Part shown: in pieces, positions 37,068-46,604 of the stretch
Numbering within the stretch: position 1 is the stretch's first letter
Layout of the letters: each line of letters starts with the position of its first letter
Assembly: GCA_033239005.1 (NCBI GenBank)
Contig: BSQZ01000081.1
Location: forward strand, 391,209 to 455,208
Source: Lamellibrachia satsuma
Lineage: Eukaryota > Annelida > Polychaeta > Sabellida > Siboglinidae
DNA: 64,000 nucleotides
Direction of reading: 5' to 3'
Translations under genes and position numbers: made by a program
The notes under the pieces: generated by a model
What the model saw: the letters and a program-made list of their open reading frames with translations, nothing else
Told to the model about the DNA's origin: nothing
Databases searched by the model: none

Positions 37068-38178
37068 TCAATCTATGTTTTTTATTTCTTTGTTTATTGC
37101 CTCATCAATAGCTTTTGAGTACAGGTACATTTTTCTGGATTGTGATGTTATTCTAACAACTGGACATTTTAGTAGTACCATTATACTTATGTGATCGTTT
37201 AGAGCAAAGCTTTCCTCTACCTTGAGTTTACCTGTACAACTGGGGTCTGAAATGCATACAAGGTCGAGGATGTTGTTACCTCTAGTTGGTTTATCTACCA
37301 TCTGAACCAAAAAAAAATGTCATTAAGAGTATCAATGAAACTTTTCTCTCTAGTTGGCTGTTTCCCTCCCCTTTGGACCAATCTATCTTTCTAAAATTAA
37401 AATCGCCAAGAAGGAGACAATTCGAATTTTCAGTTGTATTCATTAAATTGTTTATCTTTTGTTTTTGCCACTGTATATTAGGGTGTGGGGATATTGTTAC
37501 CCATACTATTTCTGCATCTGTATTGCCAGGTATGAATACTGTTGCGCTTAAGTTATCTTTTATTAATAGTAGTACTCCTCCCCTGTCTTCCACTGTGTAT
37601 GTGCCTGATGTGTAGTACTCCTCCCCTGTCTTCCACTGTGTATGTGTCTGGTGTGTAGTACTCCTCCCCTGTCTTCCACTGTGTATGTGTCTGGTGTGTA
37701 GTACTCCTCCCCTGTCTTCCACTGTGTATGTGTCTGGTGTGTAGTACTCCTCCCCTGTCTTCCACTGTGTATGTGTCTGGTGTGTAGTACTCCTCCCCTG
37801 TCTTCCACTGTGTATGTGTCTGGTGTGTAGTACTCCTCCCCTGTCTTCCACTGTGTATGTGTCTGGTGTGTAGTACTCCTCCCCTGTCTTCCACTGTGTA
37901 TGTGTCTGGTGTGTAGTACTCCTCCCCTGTCTTCCACTGTGTATGTGCCTGGTGTGTAGTACTCCTCCCCTGTCTTCCACTGTGTATGTGCCTGGTGTGT
38001 AGTACTCCTCCCCTGTCTTCCACTGTGTATGTGCCTGGTGTGTAAAAATGTATTCTGTAGTCTTTTCTAAAGCATGTATAATGCGGTGGTGTGAATTCTG
38101 AATCGGCAATGTCTGAGGATAACCATGTTTCAGTAATGGCAATAATATCTGGATCTTCCTCCAATAAAATAACTTCAA
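37068..38178 (-). pseudogene. LINE endonuclease domain with inserted tandem array
   Basis: The AP-endonuclease-like domain begins DPDIIAITETWLSS (the E of ITETW is a metal ligand) and DSEFTPPHYTCFRKD. It resumes after the repeat with RGGVLLLIKDNLSATVF, VTISPHPN, LLLGDFNFRKIDW (the G-D-F-N catalytic motif) and, after a shift, QMVDKPTRGNNILDLVCIS and NDHISI. The 43-bp array begins exactly at the TYTVEDRGGVL codons. It nicked target DNA for primed reverse transcription. Frameshifts near 38,130 and 37,300. Confidence 0.85.
37563..38050. repeat. 43-bp satellite in the LINE endonuclease, ~11 units
   Basis: The unit contains gtagtactcctcccctgtct and tccactgtgtatgtgtctgg. One unit translates on the minus strand to YTVEDRGGVL, the local LINE protein sequence. 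The period is 1 mod 3, yet no stop occurs in any of the three minus frames, so three overlapping long frames exist (295, 203 and 124 codons). This is an accident of unit composition. Unit differences are few (gtgtctgg/gtgcctgg), suggesting recent growth. Confidence 0.95.
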
Positions 38179-38441
38179 GTTGTGTAAATTTGTTTCTTAG
38201 GCATTGTGCATTAAGAGTATATTTTTAGAGGTAAAATCTCCTTTAAATTTTTAGTGCTAGTGCTGTGTACATATTTACAAGTGCCTTCTTTTTTTGAAGG
38301 TGATTTTTGGTTTACTAGGTTTGGTTTGGTGGGATGTTTAAGATCCGACCTGCTCTGATTTTGAACCTGCTGTTTGGGTCTGTTGCTCGTTTCTTTTAAC
38401 TGAGCTCGCAAAGCGATGTCAGCTTCCCTTTCTAGTTTGGT

Positions 38442-38651
38442 TTAGTCTGGAACGATCAAAACTGTTTTTGTATTGTACAATTCTGTTTTTACCTGTCTCA
38501 CTTTTGCAGATTTTCTCAGTATTTCATTCTTTGTCTCTTGGTTTTTTAGCGCAACCCAGAGAGGTCTCATTTTTGGTCCCCTTCTTTTCTCCCTATTCTC
38601 TTTTCTACCAATTCTCATTGTGCTTGTAATTTCGTGACTACGTGACAACAT
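38442..38651 (-). pseudogene. LINE ORF1 C-terminal fragment (RRM-like)
   Basis: MRIGRKENREKRRGPKMRPL followed by WVALKNQETKNEILRKSAKV matches the R-x-G-x-K...R-P-L/I...L-K-N pattern of the nucleic-acid binding region of CR1/jockey-type ORF1 proteins, which coat the LINE RNA. The N-terminal coiled coil is missing here; a coiled-coil ORF1 N-terminus lies on the opposite strand at 39,312. Confidence 0.55.
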
Positions 38652-38778
38652 TTAATAGTCAGCTGACACTACTAATAATAATACAATTGTTGACTCGTTT
38701 GAGGTCAATATGTTGTTACACAGGCCGTTTGCGCTCGAGCATAGTGCCGTTTGTAAATGAGGACCAGTAATTTTACTG

Positions 38779-38812
38779 CCGGACTAGTAACTTTCGGAAG
38801 TTACTAGTCCGG
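38779..38812. other. Perfect 15-bp hairpin between head-to-head LINEs
   Basis: CCGGACTAGTAACTT (38,779-38,793), loop TCGG, AAGTTACTAGTCCGG (38,798-38,812). It lies upstream of the minus-strand LINE and of the plus-strand ORF1 relic. It could be a palindromic target or a 5' UTR structure. Confidence 0.8.
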
Positions 38813-39311
38813 CTGACTGACGAATTCTCTTAAACTACTGAGATCTTGAGGGCTTGGTGCCTTCTGCACGGCCTCAATCTTAGCCTTTGTCATGTGTAAA
38901 CCATTGCGGTCAATCTCATTAGCTCGCTGTGTTAGTTGTATGATGGTAAAAGTCGCTTCCAAATTGGGCTAATTCTACTACACATAACTCAAGTTATACG
39001 TGATCGATCTGAGTAATGAGGTGCATCAGCATGAAATCGTAAGTGGACTTTCGCCAGAACAAGGAAACGTGCAGGTGTGACGTCAAATAACACTGCTAAC
39101 AAACATTAATTTTGTGCTTGGCGCCGCTTTAATCAGTTGAAATATCGCCCAACTTGTTGGTGTTAGGCGGGAAATGTTACCCCCGCTGTCACGTCCCAAA
39201 GTGTTAAGCCTTGCTTGACCGCACTGACGGTTAACAATAGAACTCTGCAAGTGATCTGTGACACTGTGTCCGACCTTTGTGGGAGCAATTGGTTAACAAT
39301 TTGCATTTGAA

Positions 39312-39780
39312 ATGGGCAAGACAACCAGAGCGGCGTCAAACACCGACCAGGATTAGGACATCAATGCGATCGTTGGCAACGCACCGGCTCAACAAGAATC
39401 ATTCATGAAGCAGTTGGCCGTACAACAGAACACATTCCAGGCATGTTTGAAGTCGTTCGTCGAGGCCACGAACAAGCGTTTCAATGACCTAACGAGGGAG
39501 ACGGCGAGGGACGCGGCAGAACTGAAGAGGAGTCTGCAGTTTACGCAGAAGGCAGTCGATAACATCAAGAACATCCTTCATGAAAAATCTGATCTAAAAG
39601 ATGACCCTGTCAAACGTATCGAGATCGTGGCATCAGTGCAACATGAGATCGAAAACGGCATTGATTACTTAGAGAACCAACGCCGACCCAACAACCTGCG
39701 AATCGACGGTGTGGCCGAGGGGGACTTTCGATTTGCCTTGTCAAATCGAAAGGAACATTCGTCCATGAAGACTACTCCAT
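39312..39780 (+). pseudogene. LINE ORF1 N-terminal fragment (coiled coil)
   Basis: Starts MGKTTRAASNTDQD, with a stop codon after it, then FMKQLAVQQNTFQACLKSFV, NKRFNDLTRETARDAAELKR and IDYLENQRRPNNLRIDGV. The coiled coil followed by a D-Y-L-E-x-Q-x-R-x-N-N-L/I-x-I-D-G-V box is typical of CR1/jockey-type ORF1 proteins, which form trimers on LINE RNA. Homology ends near 39,730 (AEGDF). It may be ORF1 of the LINE whose ORF2 begins at 40,250, or the other half of the ORF1 at 38.5 kb. Confidence 0.65.
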
Positions 39781-40121
39781 GCACACCCACACGTAGTACT
39801 TGTTGTGTTACACCTACAACCAACTATGGATAATTTCTTTGTAAATATGTTATATGGCTTATATTATATATATTATTAACACATATAATGTTGTTACATT
39901 GCATATAATGTTTTAATCGTTTACGATATTACAAACTTGTTTTTACTCTATTAACGGTAGCTTTTCTGAATAATAGGATACATTTATTTACAGTATGTTT
40001 CTGTCGGTGCACAGTATACAATACGTATTTGACTACATTGATACATTTGTGTTTTGTAATGCACGTTCTTATGATGCCAGAGTGTCAAACATTGGTATTA
40101 TGTAATACTTTTAATGTTTAG

Positions 40122-40224
40122 TGTTTTCATAGTAACTATGCTAGGTTATGTAAGTTGTGTTGTATACAATATGTGTAGTGTTTTCATAGTAACTATGCTA
40201 GGTTATGTATGTTGTGTTGTATAC
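40122..40224. repeat. Tandem 51-52-bp duplication in LINE 5' UTR
   Basis: Two copies of gtgttttcatagtaactatg followed by ctaggttatgta and gttgtgttgtatacaatatg lie just before the ORF2 start at 40,250. Tandem monomers upstream of the ORFs are how several LINE families carry their promoters; function here is inferred. Confidence 0.7.
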
Positions 40225-40249
40225 AATATGTTCGTTTATTTTATTCAAC

Positions 40250-42370
40250 ATGGTCGATAATGATTGTCTTTTATCACAATTTGGTGGACTAGAGAAATCT
40301 TCTCTATGGCATATTCTAAAAATAGATGAGGTCAGTGTAGATGAAGACATTGAAGTAATTCACCAGTCAACTTACTTTGACGACGACAATTTAATAAAAT
40401 ATCTGCAGAACAATATTAATAAATTTTTAGTGTTAAGTCTAAATTGCCAAAGTTGAAATTAAGATAAAGATATAGACATTTAGAAATAATGGGTGTGAAA
40501 TTAGCACTTCGTTTGCAAGAAACTTGGCTTGGCAATTAATCTGATACATCACACACTGAATGCTTATAATAACTCCAACATATGGGAAATAACATGCTAT
40601 GCCATGACAAAAAAAATTGGAAATATATATAAGCCACCTAAAGACGTCAATGAAAACTATCGAACGTTTATTGAAGAATTTGCTAATAAACTAGTTTACT
40701 TACACAAATTTAAAAGTGAGGTTATAATTGCAGGAGATTATCATATTGATTGATTGAAAATAAACGATAAACCCCTGATAAGTTAATATTTTAATCCAGT
40801 CACTTCACATGGCTTTTTTCCCACAATTACTTTACCGACTAGACTCTCAAATTATCACGGCACAAATACAGATAATTTTCTATGCAAGTTGTCAAATGGA
40901 TTTTTCAAATCCTCAGCTGGTATATTAATAAGCAATATTTCCTACCATTTTCCATATTTTACTACGTTCAAACTGTTAATAATGTGCCTAAGTTTATACA
41001 AATTAAACAACATAGTCCTGAATCAATTAAGACATTTAAAATGGATCTAATAAACTCGTATATGATAAGCTTAACAAAGATAACAAAGGATTACTCTAAG
41101 CATTATAAGGTCAATTAAATTTAGAGAGAAATTATACTCAAAACTTAAACAAACTCCTGTAAACAGAAAACAATTATTACACTCAAAACTAATTTGAATA
41201 TTTATAATGGAATTCTTAAAAGAAATATTTGATTAGATTAGATCAGTTCCCTGATTCTTTAAAATTCGATGATATTGCCAATGAATGTAATTAGTTTTTT
41301 TTTTTACATACATTGGTCCTACTCTTGCCAGTCAAAGAAATAACACTGGAAACCAATCCTACAAAGATTATTAATAAAATCCAAGTTCTTGTTCGATTTT
41401 AAGCAAATAGGTGTGGATGCTGCTAGAAGTACAATTGATCACCTAAATCCGAAGTCTAGTTTTGGGAAAGATGGTATATCAACAAATTTATTAAAATTAA
41501 TTAAAAATGAAATTTGTAAAGTGGTCACTCTAATTATTAATTAATCAATAATGACCAGTGTTTTTCCAAACAAATAAAAAATTGCTTATATTATTATTAT
41601 ACCACTTTTTAAAAAGGGTGATATATCTGTATTTAATAATTATCGCCCAATTTCTCTCTTACCAGCTATCTACAATTTTTAAAAGCAATTATGTTTGATC
41701 AAATACATGAATATTTCCAGTCCAAAACGCTATTTTACAATAGCCAATATAAGTTTACAAAAAACATTCCACATAATTTGCAACTCTGGAAACTATAGAT
41801 AGAATTACACAAGACATTAATACATTTACTACGCCAATAAATATATATCTGAACTTATCAAAAGCCTTTGACACAATTGATCACAATATACTGTTACAAA
41901 AATTCAAATACTACGGATTAAATGGTACAGCGCTTGATCTTTGTAGAAGCTATCTACTCAATCGAAAGCAATATGTGGAAATCTGAAGAAAGTGTTATCG
42001 CTACTGGTGTTCCTCAAGGGTAAATTTTAGGACCCCTCTTATTTCTATAAATGACATAGCTCTTTCTAGTGAATTCTTTGAATTTATAACTTATGCTGAT
42101 GACATCACCCTAACTAGTACATTAAATAATGTTGATAGTCCGGATAACTGAACCAAAAGAAATAATATAAACATAGAACTCAATAAGATTAGCGACTGGC
42201 TAAAAGCCAACAAACTTTCATTAAATGTAAAAAAAAATATTAAAAAAAAAGTAGAAATCCCCTTATTGTAAATAGATAGGGCAAACATTGATTTAAATGA
42301 TTTAATTTTTTGGGTATTACACAAAATAACCCCTTAAACGGGCATATTCATACAAATAAAATAGCTAACA
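40250..42370 (+). pseudogene. LINE ORF2: endonuclease and reverse transcriptase
   Basis: Starts MVDNDCLLSQFGGLEKSSLW and reaches FLVLSLNCQS, the usual beginning of the AP-endonuclease domain. It continues in other frames with LQETWLG, IGNIYKPPKDVNENYRTFI, VIIAGDYHID (catalytic G-D-x-x), FFPTITLPTRLSNYHGT and ISNISYHFPYF. RT: NPKSSFGKDGISTNLLKL, NNYRPISLLPA, LSKAFDTIDHNILLQKF (motif A), GVP-QG near 42,008 and ITYADDITLTS (Y-A-D-D at about 42,095). It stops being readable at LGITQNNPLNGHIHTN (42,310-42,360). Key Asp residues are intact; numerous stops and shifts. Confidence 0.85.
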
Positions 42371-43150
42371 AAGAAATAAAACAATTGGAAACTCCCAGAG
42401 TATTAGTTTTGACAATGGTGTCCCCACTTGCCTTATGTTGTGCCCAGCAAACCGCACCCTGCGCTCCTGAATCTTGTCTGTTACCCTCATCATTACTCCA
42501 TGCAGCTCTTCATTAGTCAAGTGCTCTTTCCAGTGAACATTGAACACCATTCGCTGTAGTCTAGTCTAGCAGCCATTCAGCTGTTTTTCCCAGAGATTTG
42601 GTCAATGTCCAGGCTTCCTATCCATACATGAGCACTGATTCAACAGTTGCCACGAAGAGACGTTCCTTGAGATATTTAATTTCCATATTTTCTTCATCTT
42701 GTTTGCGGCAGCCCACGCAAGGCCTTTTCTGACTCGTATGTCCTCCTCAGTGGAATCTACCCATGAACCTGGGTATTTGAAGTCATTCACCTCCTTCAGC
42801 TTTATGCCATCAACAGTTTCAGCTCTAACTCTTCTTCTATGTTGTATGCCATGAACTTGGTCTTCTTGGCATTAATGCCCAGGCCGACTTTTTGACATTC
42901 CTTTTCGACTCGGTTCAGTAACTCCTGTGCTTGTTTTATTTGGTCAGACAGTAATCGATGTCATCCGTAAAGTCAATGTCTGTTATCATCTCTGGTTTAA
43001 CTCTCCTGTTTTTGAGAGTAAAGCCTAGTTCCTCCTCTCGGCCATCAGTTGCCTGCCTCATCGCGCAATCGAGTACAATAATAAAGAAAAAAGGAGCCAA
43101 AGTATCTCCCTGAAGCACTCCTAAAATGATATCAAACATAGCTGTCTCGC
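42370..43150 (-). mobile_element. Nested RTE-like LINE fragment
   Basis: Minus strand, from 43,139: GVLQGDTLAPFFFIIVLDCA, LGFTLKNRRVKPEMITDIDF then TDDID (catalytic F-x-D-D, with T where A is usual). After a gap in frame come NDFKYPGSWVDSTEEDIRVR, LAWAAANKMKKIWKLNISRN, VFNVHWKEHLTNEELHG and RVRFAGHNIRQVGTPLSKL. These are RTE-like RT motifs in the right order. Only the second half of the RT remains, 5'-truncated as usual. It sits inside the plus-strand LINE, so it is the younger insertion. Confidence 0.85.
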
Positions 43151-43154
43151 CATG

Positions 43155-43178
43155 TGGTGTACGTGTACACGTACACCA
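43155..43178. other. 24-bp perfect palindrome at the nested-LINE junction
   Basis: tggtgtacgtgt followed by its exact reverse complement acacgtacacca. It lies just outside the 5'-truncated end of the nested LINE, in filler sequence before the host LINE resumes (about 43,250). Confidence 0.75.
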
Positions 43179-43249
43179 ACACGTTGTCCTTCGTGTTGAT
43201 GTACATGTGTTTGATTGACAGTTCTAGCCTTTCCGGAACGCCATATGCG

Positions 43250-43565
43250 GATACATTTTTTTACATATTTCCTCGATGACAATAATGATCTACCGGAATA
43301 TTTTAGCCACGTCCCTTATATGCACAATTTTCAAATTCATCAACACTATACACGAAGAAAAAATAATCCGTTTATTCCCAGAATTAGTAATGAATATGTC
43401 AAAACGTATATCCGACACAACATAATAGACACAGTTAACAATACTCCAAGCATTATCATTAATAAAATATATACACATAGTCTAAATGGTTTCATGACTT
43501 ATACTAAAAAGTATCTAATTAGTAATTATGGACTTCAGTGCCTTATTCCTAATTGTTACATCTGA
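43250..43565 (+). pseudogene. Host LINE ORF2 C-terminal end
   Basis: TYFLDDNNDLPEYFSHVPYM followed by HNFQIHQHYTRR, PFIPRISNEYVKTYIRHNII and LNGFMTYTKKYLISNY, then stop at 43,565. This is the last ~100 residues of a CR1/jockey-like ORF2, in the same strand as the RT at 41.4-42.4 kb, and completes that element on the far side of the nested LINE. A 3' UTR follows to about 43,680. Confidence 0.8.
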
Positions 43566-43699
43566 AAGATTTGAAATACTTTAAGCTGACTACATAGCCC
43601 TTTACTGTGTTAAAATTACTTTATATTTGTTTTGTATTGACTTTTTCTTTTCGTTACATTCTTATTAGTTATTTTGACAAAAGGTGTCTCCCATGTTAG

Positions 43700-44345
43700 C
43701 GACACATGTTTGTCTTAATGGGAGTCTCCTTGACCTTTATAAGGTCAAGGCCACAATACTCAATCAGTTCCATGGAAATCGGCACTTCTTGGCATTGATC
43801 CGCTGACCCTTCTATGCCAGCCTTCTGAGCATCTAGGTTTTTCAGATATTCAGCACCAACCTTCTCTGTAACAATGATATCATCTAGCATCACCTCACCA
43901 ACAGGGATTCCTTGTAAGGTCTGCTCTATTGATCTTTGTCATATAGAAAGTGACGTCTTAATCCCGAACAGCAGCCTATTATATTTATACAGGCCCTCGT
44001 GTGTGTTGATTGTGAGGTATTGCTTTGCCTTCCACCGTCTTGGCAAAATTATCTTCGTTACATGGTAACGTTGACACAAAGCACCGGATTAATTGTCAAT
44101 CTATTGTCCCCACAGAGACGTACATCCTTTGTTTTTCGCTTTGCCACCGGTACCACTCCGGCTGCCCACGGCTGTATTCGAAGGGGAATATGATTCCCTC
44201 TTTCTAGAGCCTTTCTAGCGCCTTCTCAAATTACGGCTTGACTGCATATGGCACGGTCCGTGGTTTGCAGAACTTCGGTTGAGCACCTTTCTCTACGGCC
44301 AGTTTGGCTTTCACACCTATTAAAGCGAATCAAAGTCATGATTTT
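43700..44345 (-). pseudogene. Ty3/gypsy reverse transcriptase fragment
   Basis: Minus strand across frames: KAKLAVEKGAQPKFCKPRTV then PYAVKP, EKALERL, GVVPVAKRKTKDVRLCGDNR then LTINPV, YLTINTHEGLYKYNRLLFGI, and MLDDIIVTEKVGAEYLKNLD. This is the N-terminal half of a gypsy RT through the catalytic box; the usual Y-L-D-D is M-L-D-D here. Stops and shifts throughout. It appears to be a different gypsy group from the element at 53-62 kb, since the pre-RT linker differs. Confidence 0.85.
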
Positions 44346-44900
44346 GGGGCTACACATCTAAAAAGATACTAAAAATTAACCACGTACAAGTAAAATCAAG
44401 ATAATCACGCCAGTTGTTTACTCAGAATGGAATAGCCTAGACTAAAAGTGACGCATTAAGGGAGGCCGACATACACAAAACCAACGGAAAGTCTAAAAAA
44501 ACGTGTCATTTAGCCAGAAAAAGGGTTAATTTAGTAAACAAAGGCCAACAATGTGACATAAGTTGAGTTTGGACGCAAATAGCTTAAGCAAAACCTATTG
44601 GCAAGTATAGGAAATGGTGTATACAAATATATTTTCATTTAGCGAGCGAATATTGCCAGAATGCCACACTCGTGACGTAGGGTTATCTAACAGTATGGCG
44701 CGATCCATGAAATTAAGATGCTGTATGTCCAACAAGGTTTTCCTAGTAAACGACTGGCGTAATATTCTTAATTGTAGTTACAAATTGTTATATTTTAGAA
44801 ACTCTTATATGTGCATAAGTCGAAAACCATGACTTTTGTTTCGCTTTTAATATCCCTAAGCTTTCCGCGCTTACCTATTTTACTTTACAGCAGGCGCTGA
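44346..44900. other. No recognised feature
   Basis: No ORF with a domain and no repeat was recognised. The frame at 44,614-44,832 is unassigned. Confidence 0.4.
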
Positions 44901-44904
44901 ACTT

Positions 44905-45915
44905 GCTTGTTGGCATCCATCTTGGCAGTCATCTTGAAACTAAAATGGCCTTCAAATCACTATATGCTGGACTGCACACCTTATATATTGGCTTCTAAGC
45001 CATGTAGAATATTGATTTTGGTGGCTAGACCCACCTATTTGGGGACATGGAATTTTATTATGACAAAATAAAATTACTGTATGGCGTCCATCTTAGATTT
45101 CAAGATTGCCACAGTATTTTCCCATTTCGCTCAAATCCCTTCTTCTAGACCACATAGAAAGTTTTTTTCCTAAATCCAAATTGTCAGTGTTTTTACACGT
45201 AAACATCTTGAAAAATAAGATGGGCTGCTAAATCACAATTTGCTGGACCCTACAGCTTATATCTCGGCTTGTAGCATATTGATTTGGGTGCCTAGACCTA
45301 CATCTTTGAGGGACATGGAAATTTATTATGACGAATATAAAATTACTTTTTAGCCGCCGTCTTAAGGAGTGGACAAGTTATCCCCAACATATGGTGCATT
45401 CAGACAGCAATCATTGAGGGTCCATCTGCAGGCGGCCATCTGAACACAATATATGGTTATAGCACCAAGCCATAGATTATAGCTTGCTCCAATCCTCTCT
45501 GAAGTACAAGCTGCTCCAGAGGTAGTTGTGGAACTCATCCATTGCCAGTGCGGTGTAACATATGTGCTGGTAGATGCACATGCAAATGCCATAATAAGTG
45601 GACTCTGGAGTGCACAGAACGTTGCAAGTGTGAAGGAAACGAGGACTGCGGCAACACCAACACTGCTGTGGTAGACGTTGACGACTAGATCCTATCTATA
45701 TATAAGTTAAATATGGCATATATTATGTGACTTGAAAATCACGTAATTGAATATTTCTTGCCCCTGAAAACGTGGGATTAGCCACAACAATCTGCTTTCT
45801 ATGTGGTCTAGAAGAAGAGATGAGAAACATGGGAAAGGGTGCGGCAGCCAGCTTGAAATCTAAGATGGCGGCTGTAAAATTATTTTATTTTGTCATAATC
45901 AAATTCCAGAATTAT
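44905..45915. repeat. Direct and inverted repeat cluster
   Basis: Two direct copies (about 44,920-45,110 and 45,205-45,365) share tgctggac, tagacc(c/t)a, ggacatgga and atttattatgac. An inverted copy lies at 45,785-45,910: cttctagaccacatagaaag at about 45,144 is matched by ctttctatgtggtctagaag at about 45,796, and the phrase about Watson-strand aatttctaagatggcg-type sequence also recurs. The Cys-rich gene relic lies between the inverted arms, so the cluster may be the ends of a transposon carrying it. Confidence 0.55.
45385..45690 (+). pseudogene. Cys-rich C-terminal relic of a multicopy protein
   Basis: Plus-strand reading gives APEVVVELIHCQCGVT, then one frame over CAGRCTCKCHNKWTLECTER followed by CKCEGNEDCGN. 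The A-P-E-x-x-x-E-L-x-x-C-x-C...C-x-C-x(n)-C-T-x-x-C-x-C-E-G pattern is the Cys-rich tail of a protein family I know as highly multicopy in invertebrate genomes and probably transposon-borne. The tail would bind metal. Function unknown. Frameshift in the Cys cluster at about 45,555 and a stop upstream make this a relic. Confidence 0.55.
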
Positions 45916-46321
45916 ATTTTAGAAGCGGAGTTTAATTAGACCAACAAAGAGACGATTAACTACTATTGTCATTCAACGTGTACGCAATGAGAGCGATGCT
46001 GCTAGTGAGAGTAGTTGTAACAGCGTTGGTGGCATAGTTTGACCAAGGTCACGAATGTGCTAAAAAATACATGTTTACAATCTTAATTGCTATCGAGGAC
46101 AATTCGTAGGTTATGTGATTACGATGCTGTGAAACGTTCTGATCCAGGATACGTTTAAAGAAAAAACTTGTCAATTCGTCCACGTCGCACCTTTGTACAC
46201 GTAAACAATGGACAACTTTGTTTTATCTGCATTGAGCAGTGCGTTGCTCTTGTGTTATCAAGACAGACATATCATGGAGACATTTCCCAAAGAAATTCTG
46301 AAGCTTAACCAAGCTGGTGGA

Positions 46322-46600
46322 CTAATAATAATAATTATTATTTTTTATAATGCGCAATTTGCAATAAAATGCTCAAAGCGCTGCACAGGAATATAACTGC
46401 ATATCTTATAATCAAATTAAATATAAAAACTAGTACTTACAAAAACTAACTGCATATAATCTAATTACATATAAAAACGTAAAAAATAGCATAAACATGT
46501 CCACAATAGCAAATAGGATAAAAAGTTAAATAAGAAAAAAATGTACTATTAATTAAATATTAGATTATATTTTTAAGAACAAAATAATTGTTACAATATT
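46322..46600 (-). repeat. L2-like LINE 3' end with (AAT)n tail
   Basis: On the minus strand: agcgctttgagcat, then gcgcattataaaa and an aataataatt-type tail. The phrase gcgctNNNNNNat...ata followed by (ATT/AAT)n is characteristic of L2-like 3' UTR ends. It is in the right place and strand to be the 3' end of the LINE at 46.6-48.7 kb, whose second RT half is deleted. Confidence 0.5.
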
Positions 46601-46604
46601 AACA

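Larger units (their letters stand above)
35240..38655 (-). mobile_element. CR1/L2-like LINE, near full-length but broken
   Basis: A minus-strand non-LTR element in the order ORF1 fragment (38,651-38,442), apurinic-type endonuclease (38,178-37,068), linker and reverse transcriptase (37,051-35,335), and C-terminus to about 35,250. Frames are interrupted by several stops and shifts. A 43-bp satellite (37,563-38,050) sits in the endonuclease. The element copied its RNA at a target nick made by its endonuclease; it can no longer do so. Its 5' end faces the ORF1 relic at 39.3 kb head to head. Confidence 0.85.
39840..43600 (+). mobile_element. LINE with a second LINE nested inside
   Basis: A plus-strand non-LTR element: 5' UTR with a duplicated block (40,122-40,224), ORF2 from 40,250, endonuclease to about 40,930, RT to about 42,370, C-terminal end at 43,250-43,565. 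Between 42,370 and about 43,200 lies an opposite-strand RTE-like LINE. Part of the host RT thumb is missing at the insertion. Many stops; inactive. Confidence 0.85.

Noticed and set aside
43700..44345. That this gypsy RT is the missing RT of the 53-62 kb element
   Set aside because: Opposite strand, 9 kb away, and its pre-RT linker is of a different gypsy group.
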